The notes beneath the pieces were generated by a model. That model ran no database searches and had not been told where the DNA came from. It saw only the letters and a list, made by a program, of their open reading frames with translations. Of a stretch of DNA of 64,000 nucleotides, positions 1 through 11,521 are shown in pieces (the first letter of the stretch is position 1; each line of letters opens with the position of its first letter). The DNA lies in assembly GCF_040054535.1 (NCBI RefSeq), contig NC_090785.1, positions 10,568,501 through 10,632,500 on the forward strand, read 5' to 3'. The position numbers were made by a program, and so were the translations under genes. The stretch is from Antennarius striatus. Its lineage: Eukaryota; Chordata; Actinopteri; Lophiiformes; Antennariidae.

Positions 1-440
1 TCTGCTACCCTGAGAACTGAAGTTTCTGTGATGTTTTTTTTTTTTGTTGTGGAGACGTTTTTAACCTATTATCATACTCAGCAGCTTTCAGATGTACCTG
101 CCATCACCAAAATGACTGATGCAATTAATAAGTGTGTGTGTTTGCTGTTGCTGTAGTGACTTATGACTATGACTTGTGTGTGTGTCTATGTGAGACAGAG
201 AGCATGCCGCTGAGGGTTTGACTTTAAGAGCAGCTGAGCGCTCATGAACGCCCCTGGACGTGGCGCTAATGTGTTAATTCATTACTGCTTGTAGTCAGTT
301 GCATTGTGTCAGCCGTGTTTCCCATCTCTCTCTGTCTGTGTCCTCTCCGCTTCATAAAAGCCGATTATCCCGCATGTCGCTGCCGTTCCACCCGTTCTCT
401 CCAGCCTCTTGACCTCCTCACCCCTCCTGTTGCCTGCCTG

Positions 441-567
441 CAGGGTGCTCGTGCAGGGGAGGAGGGGACAGGGGACCAGCTGCCACCAGCCATAGTGCTC
501 TGGTGCCTGGCAGAGGGAGCTACTCCAGCCCCCTGCTTTGCCCGGCCTTATGGCCCCTCAGGGTGAA
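441..567 (+). CDS. Candidate terminal exon of an unidentified gene
   Basis: A long C/T-rich tract (about 385-440) ends in a textbook acceptor (cctgcctgcag). It is followed by an open frame of about 42 codons reading GARAGEEGTGDQLPP... and ending in TGA at about 565-567. Third positions are mostly G or C, unlike the flanking AT-rich DNA. I do not recognise the peptide, and no upstream exon is visible in the window. It could equally be a chance CT-rich acceptor in non-coding DNA, so this is a weak call. Confidence 0.2.
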
Positions 568-1791
568 TGTTGGGAGGGGTGGGGAGCATCAACCTCATGC
601 CACCAGCCCCACCTGTCTGGCCCTAGGCACATGAGTGGTACCAATTAGACACAGTCACAGCCACATATGCATATTACTGCAGGATGACCCTGAAAATGTC
701 AGCTGTCCAGTAGCTTTGATTCAATCCAGTGTGTTTAAGTATTTTTCAGAATGCGGAGTTCATTTGTGTGATTTTAATCACAAAAATTAACAAAAATGTT
801 TTGTACTACTGAACACACCAGGCAATATTCCCATAGTTAAGTTCTGGTTCTCTCATACACAGATTTCTCCCATGGAGACGCACACACACACACTCACACA
901 CACGGATACACTTTGCTGTGAGGCGTGAAAGAGCCAGGGCTAAGTGAGGCCACTCCAGAGCGTTATTCTCTATATTGATTTCCTATTATCAGATCCCAGT
1001 CCCTGTGGAGTCATTAGTGCTGGGATCAAACAGACAGACAGAGAAAGAGACTAATACCAGTCACTTACACCAGCACAGGAAGATCACCTTACCTCCCTGA
1101 GGGTAGGAAGGCCAGAGAGGAGCAGAGGGAGGAGAGGAAACGATGGAGGGGGGGGAAGTGGACGGACGAGTGCAACGGGCTAACAGATGGAGACGGCGAT
1201 GTTTAGAGAGAGAGGAAGAGAAAGAGGTGGGGTTTTTGCAGCGGAACATTTATGGGCAAATGGAAGACACTCTTTGATCACTTTATCTGGCTGCTCTGTC
1301 GCAATGGAAATGTCTTGTTGCACTTTCTTGCTCTTTGTCCTCCTTCTCAGCGGAGCCTCCACGCCATCCAGATAACATGGTTGTCTTTTGTTTTTACTTT
1401 ATTAAAGTTGTTTTTTTTTGGTTTCCACTAAAGCATGAATTTTCCCTTTGTCCAACCTTGTAAAACGCAGCCACGAAAGCTCCGCGCCTTCCTCGCTGTC
1501 AATAATTTTATGGTAAATGATGCAATGATGAATGGTTTTCATGTAGCCAGCAGCTGTCCCCCACAGCAGAGAGAGACAAGAAGACAGAGAAGAAGAGAAA
1601 GAGGAATATAAAATGTGAGATGCTCATTTTGGGCTCTTCCTTCATAATTTCTGTGGATGTATTTATTCTCTATGGATTCCGGGGGAACAATGAATTCATA
1701 GTTTGAATCAACACCATCCATCTTCTTCACTTCTTGCCTGCCACCGGAGCCTAGAAGTGTTGGTCAGGACACGCTACACACATAGAAGCTG

Positions 1792-1793
<2 letters not shown>

Positions 1794-1824
<31 letters not shown>
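1794..1824. repeat. (CA)n microsatellite
   Basis: About 15 uninterrupted CA units. On the minus strand it creates a spurious open frame rich in Cys-Val. Confidence 0.9.
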
Positions 1825-1826
<2 letters not shown>

Positions 1827-2751
1827 CACGGCTCAGATGGGGGGTGACCCTGGCCTGACCCCCCTGCCGACCACCAATCTGTTCCCCAACCTCACACCAT
1901 GAGAGACCGGGGCACTCCAAGATGGGGACGCACACATCCAAAGACACACAAATGTATGCTTTCATACACATTGGCATATCGCACAACGTGTGATCTGATG
2001 GATATCTCCTCAGACAGTACCATGTGTGTGGGCAGCGTGTGTATCTAAGCGTGTGTGTGGCGCTGTACCCTCTGCCCCCTCCCACTGGTGTTAATTGATT
2101 CTTGGTGCGCTTTGCTGATTGGTGTGAGGACCCCTAGAGGCGGCCCCGTTCCATACCAAATCTCTCCTCTTCATTGTGTAGCACCTCTAACATCTTACAT
2201 CACACACAGCACAGATATGCAGTGTATTATATATCCTGATGTATATGTCCAGAGTTTTGATACACTATCAAAGCATGTGTGTGTGTTTGTGTGTGTGTAT
2301 ATAAACGTGCGTGCGCACCTACATACGCACACACACGTCTTTCAGCTCTCTGGGGGGTGGGGGGGGGGGATTCACACCCCAGTAAAGAGGAAGCTGGCTC
2401 GCTGACATGAGCAGATTGTGGATCATATGAGATGATCCACATAGAGAAAAAAAAAAATCAGTGTCTTAATGGAGATTCATGAACAATATAGGTGGGCCTA
2501 GGTGTGAGTGTGTTTGTGTGTGTGCGTGCATGTGTGTGTGTGTAAGAGAGAGAGAGCGTGAGCCAGAAAGACAGTAAGAGAGATGGATCTCCGGTTATTA
2601 ATTTCCAGCCGCGGCCCCTGGGTGAGATGTTAATATAGGGCTGATTGTGGCTAATTTCTTATTAATTGCCATCAGCAATTACACAGTGGCTAGTAATGTG
2701 GCTAATTTGTTGAAATGAATTTGGTTTTCTGAGGCATTTTAATTGCTGCAG

Positions 2752-2847
2752 GTGGGCACCATCTTCTCCACACTGTCCTTTATGTTCTTCAACAAGAAAG
2801 TTTTGAGGCTGCTTCTGCGGGTGACAGATATCAGTGACAATGTGTGA
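2752..2847 (+). CDS. Candidate terminal coding exon, hydrophobic C-terminus, gene unidentified
   Basis: An acceptor (attgctgcag) at 2750-2751 is followed by 31 sense codons and TGA at 2845-2847. The peptide begins VGTIFSTLSFMFFNKK, continues VLRLLLRV and ends ISDNV. Codon choice is strongly biased to C or G in the third position (GGC ACC ATC TTC TCC ...), against an AT-rich background upstream, which suggests real coding sequence. The peptide looks like the end of a membrane segment followed by a basic cytosolic tail. The upstream exons would lie to the left of the window or are not recognisable. I cannot assign the protein family, and chance cannot be excluded. Confidence 0.35.
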   Translation: MGTIFSTLSFMFFNKKVLRLLLRVTDISDNV

Positions 2848-3252
2848 ATGAAACTTGGTTCATTTTGATGCGTGTCATTATAACAATCTCTAGTCATGCG
2901 CTGTTTATCTCTTTTTAAAAAAAAACAAAAAACTTTTCTACCTCTATGCCGTCATGGATCTTTACTGCATCATTTTTAAAACACCGCAACATCTTATTCA
3001 TCAGGTTTACGCATCCTCCTATATTGTATAAATCTCTACACGTTCTTGATCATTACAATAGGGATATAGGGACATTTAAGTTGTTGCCTTTGTTGAATGT
3101 TTATAGCTTCCGTTACACAATCTCAACGACCACTGAGGAACCAGTGGATACAAAATTCCCCTATAAAAGAGGAGATGCCCTCTGGGCAGCCATAGCTCAT
3201 AGTTGGCCTGATTTAGTGGCAGCCAGGAATCTGGGCTTGAATAAAGACACAC

Positions 3253-3283
<31 letters not shown>

Positions 3284-3819
3284 AGGGGCAGAGAAAGAAA
3301 GAGAGAGAGAGGGGATAAGATCGCTCCCTGTGTGATAAATAGCCCCAGCTCTCTCTATTGCATTAACCGTCCAGGCCGATAGATTGCAAGCCCAATAGAC
3401 CCAGACGTATGCGATTGGTTTCTCATATAAAAGTTGCATATTAAATTCCTTCACAGGACTGGTGCCCCTCCAGCGTGAAGGAGGGAAGGAAGAAATGGGA
3501 GTGAAAAAAGGCAGAAAGTGGGGAAAAGGATTGGAAGAGTGAGAAAAAGGCTTTTTATGAGAAGCGAAACAGAAGAAAGAGAATCGGGGGAAGCCGGGGA
3601 GGAAGAAGGAGAAGGGGCAAAGATGATGATGATGGCGGGGAAAAAGAATAGCTCGATGGTGGAAAAGACAAATGGTGATGTCATATATTTAATAGGTCCG
3701 TGGATATTGGGCAATGAATGCGACCGCGCGTCCATTTAATCAGTATTGCTTCCCCAATGAAGATTTCTCTCTTGTTTTCTCTGACTCCCACCTTCTTCTG
3801 TTTCTGGTCGTTCTCCACG

Positions 3820-4050
3820 CGTTAATGTCCTCTCTAATTGTTTCCAAGCTCATTAAGATGCTGATGTTTTAATAGTAATTAATCCGTCATTTGCCTACAT
3901 GCAAACGCGGGCCACTGAGGTTTGTTCTTCCCCGTTTCAATTCGCCGATAATGGGGTAACCTAGTCAAAGGAGACGGTATCCTGCTAATTTAGCTCATCA
4001 CTGCTAATTGGTTGTTAATTACCAGGCAGGCTTTGGGATTTTGGTGTGCA
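3820..4050. promoter_or_regulatory. TAAT-rich segment, possible conserved non-coding element
   Basis: This non-repetitive stretch contains many homeodomain-type core sites (TAATTA, CTAATTGG, TTAATTAC, ATTAAT) at close spacing, with no coding potential. Such clustering is typical of vertebrate developmental enhancers, but it is a composition argument only. An alignment to other fish would be needed to confirm it. Confidence 0.2.
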
Positions 4051-4638
4051 GAAAGAGGATTGTCCCTGCTGCTGTGATGCTTCTTGTGTGAACTTTAAAA
4101 AGTGGAATAAATGACCAAAGGGTGAGAGGAGACGCGCACTGACCACTTTTCCGTTTTCTACTGTTTTTTTTGTTTCCTTCCTTCTTCTCCTCCTTTCCTG
4201 TCCTCTTGTCCCTTCCTCCATCTCTGTCTCTCTGTCTCACTCCCTGTCTCTTTCTCCATGATATTATTAACTCATTAAGTTTTTTTTCATTATTTTTAAT
4301 AAAAGATGAGTTATGACTTTAGCCTCACTGTGGCAGCAGCATCTCCCTCCTCCTCCTTCCTCTCTCTCTCTCTTTATTCCCCTTCAACTATTTACTCCTT
4401 TACCCCCACCCACCCCACCTCCTTTCCCCTTCTTCCTTCTTGGACATATTGTGCCTCCTCCGATGTGTTTGACCCTTGAACTGTAGTTTCTGATATCGGT
4501 GTTGCTGGTTACAACCTTCTGTCCATCTCATGCTTTCGCCAGAGTCACTTATATCTATCAATCATCTCTCTTTCTCATAGCGCTGAGCAGTCTTTAGATG
4601 GCATTCATAAGATTTATGATTCATGATTCTATCCTCTT

Positions 4639-4641
<3 letters not shown>

Positions 4642-4703
<62 letters not shown>
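4642..4703. repeat. Compound (GT)n-(GA)n microsatellite
   Basis: About 14 GT units run directly into about 16 GA units. Confidence 0.9.
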
Positions 4704-4706
<3 letters not shown>

Positions 4707-7700
4707 GGGAGAAGGAAAAAGGACGAAAGAGAGACAATGGCTGAGACAGAAGAGAGAGAGGAGGAGAGGGTCTTGTCAATGACAGACCTGAATAATGACA
4801 ATATCTATGATTGATAGCTTTTAGAGAGCTGGTGGGTCTTTGTACTATATTTGTGTGTGCATGTGCATGTGAGCGTGACAAAAAGAGAGTCTGTATGTTC
4901 TATTTTTCCACACATTAATCTGATGTTAAAGAAGAAATGATGAATGGTTTTCATGTAGTTTGAGGTGTCAGTGGTCACTCTGAGAAAGAGAGTGATGTAA
5001 AGGGTAACGAGTCACCAAAATTAAAAAGAGACACAGGTTTGTGCAAGGAAACTCATAGAGATTAAAACAGTACAGAAGTTACAATTGCCGAAGACAAAAT
5101 ATAAATACAATTAAGAGATTATCATCATTTTGTTTTCTAAACCTGAAAACCTGAAAGTAAAAAAATCAAATAAAATTTACTGCATCTCACATTTTTCATC
5201 AGAGTCAAATTCTGCAGAAAACACATAAAGACAACTAAATTGTACATGTGGATTTATTATTATGTTAAAATAATACTAACATGTGATATAAGCAGCAGAA
5301 AGAGCAGTGATCTACAATCATTCCTCCCCGATAAGTAATCCCTTCTGGCGTCACCAAGCTGTAAGTGATAGGAAACAAAATCCAGTTGTTGTTTTGTGCA
5401 AAAATGCATTTTAATGTTCAAATAAGTGGTTTCAGCAGTCTATGTAGCCAGAGTCAAATTAAGAGGACATTTTTAAAAGTTACAGCATCCACGTGATGAA
5501 ATTCTTCTTTGTGTTTCCCTGAGCGGTGCTGACTGCTGAGTCACGCTTGGATGGATACGTCCTTGTAATCATATTATTTGTGTATTTCCCAGCACTGGCA
5601 GTGAAGCTGCAAACTGCTGAAGATGAGCGCACGCTACCCTACTGTTTCATGGAAACAGTCAGAATTAGGATGGGATGTCACTTTGCTGATGCAGGTAATG
5701 CATAACTGTTGCTCAGATACACAATTCAGTGGAACTGAAAGGGGAAAAAGACAGAAGTCCACAGTGACATCAACTTTACTGAGACTGCAGATGGCTCCTC
5801 TCTGCTTTGCACAGCTTTGCTGTTGCTATTCTCTCATGTTGTATATCATTGGCTGATTGGTTACTACTGTATCTTTCTTGTAACACCCAGTGTCATCACA
5901 TCAGTTTGGCTTTGAAAGCTCTCACTTTCTCTCGCTGGTTCCTGATGCCAACACTGCTCGCTGTCACAGCTCCCTTCACCAAGCAACCTTCTCCTAAAAT
6001 TTAGTATCTGGTGTTGCTGTTCTGCTGAAGTCTGTGATTAATAGAGGGAGTTAGCACATGATAAGAAATATCCTTATTGCTCACTAGATGTAGCGCACAA
6101 ACCATGGTGCAGAAAGTGAGCATGCAGAGTAACTTTTCGTATGTTAAAACGATTGGAAAAACACAATATGATACAAACACAGCTCTTGTTAGTGTCTGGC
6201 ACAAGTAACCGACATAAAAAAGCCAATGCAAACTGAAGAGTCATATTTAGTTAAAATCACAAATGTACTGCAGATTACACAGAAACTTTCTAGGTTCAAT
6301 TTAGCTGAGCTTTGTTATTTTCTGGCAAGCATATTTTATGCTAATAAGGTGGCTTCTAAGAACACTGAAGACAATGAGAGTTGAGCTTTTCTTCCACGTC
6401 TAACTCCTCTTTGTCGTCCTTGGTTCAATCTGGATATGTCAGAGGCAGATGTTTTCTTATTCATGTCAAAATGGAAGTGATTTAAAACAGGGCTCCATGT
6501 CAAAGACAGTCCCAGTTAGTGTGTACTCCTCCACCAACACTGCCCACAGGAAAACAAGACAGAGTGGAATGTTTTACTGCTGGTCATGCATGGGCGGTTT
6601 AGCTCTCCATGCATTATCTTCACTGCTTCTCAGATCCTTTAAGAGCTCCTGTAAAGAGCAGAGGCACCAAATCCAACTAGAAATCAATGTTAAAAATGGT
6701 TGTCGTCTCTGAACGACTTAAGAAAGTCTGCATTTTCCCCCCCTTGTATTTTAATTTTTTTCATTGTAGAAACTCATAACTTCCTAGCAGAGCAGAGGTT
6801 TTATTCATGAGTACTTGTGTCATGTTATTCTTAATTATCAGATAACCCCCAAAACAAAGAAAGGAAAGAAAGAGAGAAAAAGAGAAAGAAACAAGCAAGC
6901 AAACAAACAGACAAAGAAACAAACAACAACCATGAATTCATCCTTTAACCCTAATCTGCTCCAGTGGAGTGACTCATTCGTCAACAGGAATGGCTGCTGG
7001 TGTGAAGGAGTGTGGAGCAGGAAGTTTGTAAAGAAGAACGTTCTCTCCCAGTTGAACATCCGGGCACAAAATCTGGGAAGTTGAATTCAAGATGTGATTA
7101 GCCTCATGGTTCTAATACCAAATAAGTGCTTCCATGTGGTTCAATGAAATGTAATCCTTCTAACACTTCTTTCCAGGTGCTGACATGCAGATTAGATCTT
7201 TCGAGCAGTTCTATGTCAGTCCTCAAAGGAAATTGCTCAAAGGATGTAGAAGGTTAAGTGTTAATGCAACACTAGTTTGAGGTGATGTTTGCTGACAGTT
7301 GTGATGAATTGTTTCCACTATACTTGTATTTCTTTACATGCGCACAGCGTTTCCTGTGTCTTCTCATATGATCATCTCTATCCATTCTTAAATACAGGCC
7401 ATCTACAGTATACTGTCTTCACAGTGGTAGTATAAATTATATCTGTTATTTTAAATGTTCTTTATGGGTACAACATAGTTGGAATTTTTTACTTTGGAGA
7501 AACACACACCACACTCAGTCCTCAGTTACTTTAACAGTATGATACAATATGTACATTACCCAACTGTATGTCAGTGAAGATAGGAAGTCTGGAGGTGGCT
7601 GCATTTGTCAAAATAAACACACAACACTGATTCCTTTGCTTCATATTCAATTGCCAAACATTTCAGCACAAGCACGTGAAGTGGTAAATGTTACAAAAGT

Positions 7701-7870
7701 TCCTTTCATCCTTCATTCCTCTACTGTTCCCTGATTTTTTTAAGCATCCATTTCATCCAGTATTCTGCTGCAATACTACTTTTATTTCACTAGAGCGTAC
7801 TCTTGAGTCATGTCTATGGAGTTTTTCAGTCATTCATGTCATGATAGATCTCTGTGATGAAATAAATTAG

Positions 7871-8130
7871 CTGAACTCGTCGGAAAAGCTTGAAGATGTT
7901 TTGTGTCGGGGTCAGTAAGTCATGATGAGAGCTATAGGTTGTTCCAACCCCAGGAGGTTGGAGTCACCTGGCAGTCTTCCCAGTGTTGGATTAGGGTTAA
8001 TGACCTTGACCACTCCTACTAGGTTAAAAATCTTGAACTCTTAACCAACGATTCCTGGATGAGAGGAGAAACACTTTCAAGCTTTTCTTACAAGTCCAGT
8101 TAACTTCATTCAACAGAGATATCTTGAACT
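7871..8130. repeat. Decayed dispersed repeat, retroelement-tail-like
   Basis: Phrases such as ggatgaga..gaaacactttcaagc and acaagtccagttaactt resemble a well-known teleost dispersed sequence (conserved there as ggatgagaggcgaaacgtctt ... agtccagttgacttc). The copy is divergent. Family assignment is from memory of the consensus and is uncertain. Confidence 0.35.
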
Positions 8131-8802
8131 TTCAAAAGAATGCTCATTAAATCAATAACCAGCAGGTCGATCAGCTGCTCTTGTTTTACCATCCAGTGCT
8201 CCAATGACATCCATAGTTAGTGAAAGAGCCTACCAGGGTTTGATGGTTATAGAGGAAATTTTTTTTTTAGATGGCTGGACATTGAGGTCCATTCAAGCTG
8301 ACGCGTCGGCACTTGTTTGGTCATTGGTGGCTGGCTGTATGCATTTAGGTGTTTTGGAGTTGAAAAGTTGCTAAGGTCTCAGGGTCTCCAGTTTTTGCTT
8401 GTGAGGTTATGGATGGAGTAATTGCTACCAGTGGAAGAGAGACACAGAGAGAATGGATTAATCACACTGTTAGTATTGAGATAAGTAGCTTGTCTCTGTC
8501 ACTAAAAGTACATAACAATGCATTAAAGCTTTATATCAAGTGGAATCTTACGGGGGGGGGGGTGTTAAAGCTGTTGGCACAATCTTGTATTCAATTGCAC
8601 TGAAGGGAAAATGCTGTAATAATATTTTATCAAGAAATTTTTTAAAAGTATTGTCTAAAACACCAAAAAATTGTGTAATGTGTAAAACAAGCAAAAAAAA
8701 AAAAATCAAACTCATTACAGTACTTAAAATAATTAATATGATAAATGATGATTACAACAATTTTCACTGGTTGTGATTTAGCCTCCTCTTAGAAAAGGTA
8801 AT

Positions 8803-9163
8803 AAGTAATCCCTGCATATTTGCGCTTCAAGATGCGTGGCTTCACTACATCACAGATTTTTAGTAGGCCGTCGCATGACACTGCACGTGCATGCTATTGG
8901 CTGACAACATCCGTGTGTGCGCTGTGTTCCAAGAGTCACGGTTCCTCCCATGACTTTTGTTAAATACAAAAGTGCTTTAAACAGTCTATAAGAGTGTGGG
9001 AAAGGGTAATACAGATATAAAGTGGTTTAATATCAGTATGGGGAGGGTTCATAAACGTTTAAATTACCGTAAATAGTAAAAATAAATATTTGGTCTCTAC
9101 ATTGCGGAATTTTGGTTTTCGCGGGTGGTCCTGGAACACATTAACCGCGAGTAACAAGAGATT
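8803..9163. mobile_element. Non-autonomous DNA transposon (MITE), pogo/Tigger-like ends
   Basis: The left end reads agtaatccctgcatatttgcg and the right end, reversed, reads agagtaatctcttgttactcgcgg, so the termini form imperfect inverted repeats. The interior from about 8850 to 9055 (atcacagatttttagtaggc, then a segment with agtgctt..aa and gtttaatatcagtatg) is shared with the element at 50441-50843, so it is a dispersed family. No coding capacity is left. Confidence 0.55.
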
Positions 9164-9779
9164 ACTCTAGTCATCAAATGATGGCAAAATACACAAAAAT
9201 ATTAATATATAATTTTTCATCCACCAATATACGATGAGGTATTTTTATTTTGTTTTAAACAACATTATTACAGTTTCATATGTCCTATCTTAGCTTGACA
9301 CGGTGAATTGTAGTTTGTTGTTGGAGTAATGAATTTGAAATGTTTTTTTAGATTTCAAGACATTAGTATTTTTTAGTACTACTAGGCAGTAAATCTCAGG
9401 GTGCTTTTAAAGCTGTACAAACAAAATCTGTATATGGGTATGAGAAATGCTGTTTTGGGATTTACTGTCATTATGGGTGTGGGCTGAGTGTTTAAAATGC
9501 AAGAAGAGTCATTAAGAAAAACTACTTTTGTTGTTTTGGTGTTGTTTTAGCTAAAAAAATAGAATAATACTCAAAAGAAGAACACATGGGGAAAGTGAGA
9601 ACAAAAGAGAGGAGGATGTGAAAGAGTAGGATGTAAAAAACTCCTCTGTACTGATTTCTTGACCAAGTAAGCATAATGCCATCTGGCCTGATGGCACCGA
9701 TACAGACACCGTTACAATCTGTGTGTCACAAGTAATTTGTTCTGGGCCTGACATGGTCTGTGGGAGATGTCATGGTCAT

Positions 9780-9945
9780 CTACTTACATGTTGGATTATG
9801 GGAGCTTCTACCATCAGACTGAAGGCTTCCAAATAGTGGGGCTGTAAATCTCTGTCTTTTGTTTGTCTGTTCTATCATCTTTGACCGACACTTGTACGAT
9901 GAACACGACATCCACCTAACCAGCACAGACTCAGCATGACCTGGG
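9780..9945 (-). CDS. hrh2: hrh2 predicted exon 3 (C-terminal tail)
   Basis: On the minus strand, a C/T-rich tract ending tttgtgag (AG at 9947-9946) precedes an open frame that continues exon 2 in phase (the split Ser codon AG|C, then [11 protein letters not shown]...). It ends at TAG 9782-9780. A donor-like CAT|gtaagt lies at 9787, overlapping the stop, so the transcript could alternatively splice onward to an exon not identified. The sequence is Ser/Arg/Lys-rich, fitting a cytoplasmic tail. I know of no family motif in it. Confidence 0.4.
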
Positions 9946-11521
9946 CTCACAAAGGGAAGTGAAAATGAGAGAAGTACCACTCCTATTAGTGTTCATGAAA
10001 TGATGACATTATATCACATCTGCTTTATATTTGATGCATTGCATGAACTTTTTTCCTGACATGAACTTGTTTGTAATACGTCAGGTCATAGTTTTTGTGT
10101 TCTGTGTGTCTTTGTGGATGAAGATATGCTGAGTAGCAATATACCTTTCATTGCCACTGACATCTGTGGCAGCAGCGCCATTTGTAAATCGGATGGCCAT
10201 TTCTTGAAGCATGAAATTTTGATCTGTGTGACCTGCCCTACAAGTGGAAGGGGTGTGGCCACAGAGTAGTGTCACCTCTGTGAGCTCATCTCTGGCTAAA
10301 AGGGGGAAAAAGATAGCAGGGAACAGCTTGTGAGGCTGAAGAACCAGTAGTTGTAGATTATTTTGCACGCTTTTAAGATAGTTACAAACTTTTACCTGCT
10401 GTTACTGTAGGAGATGATGGCTGACGGCTCCTCAACCCATGATAAGCAGGGCATCGACATCTCAGTAGATGGGTGTAGGCTGACCTAAAGTCCCGGTTGA
10501 GGGCTCCATAGAGAACAGGGTTGAGGGCTGAGTTGGCATAACCCAGCCACAACACATATGGGTATTCTGGTTCTGAGCTAGGGTCTGGAAGCTCTTTCAG
10601 ACCGTAAATTGTGAAGAGAATAAAATATGGCAACCAGCACACCACAAAAGCCCCAATAACTGCTGCCAGCGTCACGGTGGCTTTGTGTTCCCGCAGAGCC
10701 ACTGCTGAAACACTGGACAGTAAAGTGGTACTGATAGAAGGATTGTTTCTGCAGTTGTACGTGGTGATACAAGTGGGTCGGGCACTGATGATGCGTTTTG
10801 CCTGTGCCCGTGCAATTCGAAATATTCTGAGGTAGGTCCAACACATTGTAATCAGTGGCAAGAAGAATGTGAGAAGTGAGTCAGTCAGTGCATATGGTCT
10901 GTTCAGCTCAAAACGACATCTCCCCTCTTGGGCCCAGGGTCCATGGTTCTGCAAGGTCCCATTTACAGTGTTCCACCCCATTTGAATGGGAAGGAAAGAC
11001 ACAGCCACAGACACGGTCCAAACACTGGCCATAGCCACAGCAACTCTCCATGGCAGCACAAGTGAAGCATATCTTAGAGGCATGGTCACAGCCAGGTAGC
11101 GGTCCACACTAATGGCCAGGAGGGTCAGAATGGAGGCGGTGCACAGCATGACATCCATGGAGATGTAGAAGTTACAGAAGACTGGTCCAAGAGGCCAATC
11201 GTCCTTGAGCTGGAGGAGGGCTGAAAATGGCAGGACTAAGAGGCCTAGCAGCAAGTCTGTGATAGCCAGTGACACGATGAAGCAGTTAGTGAGACAGCGG
11301 AGGCGTCGGGAGGCACAGACGGCCAGGCAGACCAACACATTGCCACCGACAGTCAGGAGGATGAGGAGGGACAGGATGATACCCAGCAACACAGTTGACA
11401 ACATCATTGCAGGTTGTGAGTGGTAGCAGACGGAGGAGATGATGTCATCTTTGCAACACTTACTTTTTTGGGCTTTCCCCCCCCTTTTAATCAGATGAGA
11501 TACCTCACTTTTCCAAAACAA
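9780..11521 (-). CDS. hrh2: Histamine H2 receptor-like GPCR, gene span (three exons predicted)
   Basis: This is a Gs-coupled biogenic-amine receptor of the plasma membrane that senses histamine. The span joins the seven-TM exon (10396-11521) to two predicted tail exons (10145-10295 and 9780-9945). Introns are 100 and 199 nt, and the frame stays open across both junctions. The joined coding length is 1440 nt before the stop, i.e. 480 codons from the first Met or 442 from Met39. The human protein is about 359 residues, so the tail would be longer than usual. If the introns are not used, the first exon alone reads on to a stop at 10382-10384 and gives 379 residues. The nearest gene, dock2, is divergently oriented, 12.4 kb away. 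The tail exons are inference; the receptor core is certain. Confidence 0.8.
10145..10295 (-). CDS. hrh2: hrh2 predicted exon 2 (C-terminal tail)
   Basis: The acceptor is excellent (ttttcccccttttag, AG at 10297-10296). The exon completes the codon left by exon 1 (G|CC, Ala) and reads [19 protein letters not shown]... with no stop. A donor (GAAAG|gtatat) lies at 10144. Its length of 151 nt takes phase 1 to phase 2, matching the predicted exon 3. Without splicing at 10144 the frame runs on to a stop at 10081. The peptide lies beyond the region where H2 receptors are well conserved, so support is from splice signals and frame only. Confidence 0.5.
10396..11521 (-). CDS. hrh2: hrh2 exon 1: seven-transmembrane core of histamine H2 receptor
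   Basis: Residues about 40-375 align throughout with vertebrate H2 receptors. TM1 contains [10 protein letters not shown] and TM2 [22 protein letters not shown]3 has Asp in MDVMLCTAS, the amine-binding 3.32 position, followed by DRY at its cytosolic end. TM5 has Asp and Thr in [13 protein letters not shown], the pair that contacts the histamine imidazole in H2. TM6 has CWLPYF, and TM7 ends NPVLY followed by NRDFR. The third cytosolic loop carries [14 protein letters not shown], as in mammals. The first Met is at 11521, but 38 residues then precede TM1 without an N-glycosylation sequon. The Met pair at 11407/11404 is an alternative start. Exon 1 ends at a consensus donor, CAG|gtaaaa (gt at 10395-10394); reading through gives TAA at 10384-10382. 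Confidence 0.95.

Larger units (their letters stand above)
1..2751. other. Non-coding or intronic stretch, purine/pyrimidine-rich
   Basis: No confident gene. It holds one candidate exon (441-567, listed separately), short (CA)n/(GT)n runs near 1794-1824 and 2274-2350, and long GA/CT-biased segments. TAAT-rich sequence around 2600-2750 resembles vertebrate conserved non-coding DNA, but that can only be inferred here without an alignment. Confidence 0.4.
2848..9779. other. Intergenic stretch with repeats, no recognisable gene
   Basis: No reading frame here has convincing splice signals or family resemblance. It contains a GA-rich tract (3250-3320), TAAT-rich segments at 3820-4050 and 4255-4330, a GT/GA compound microsatellite at 4642-4703, a decayed retroelement-tail-like repeat at 7871-8130 and a pogo-like MITE at 8803-9163. 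Confidence 0.5.
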
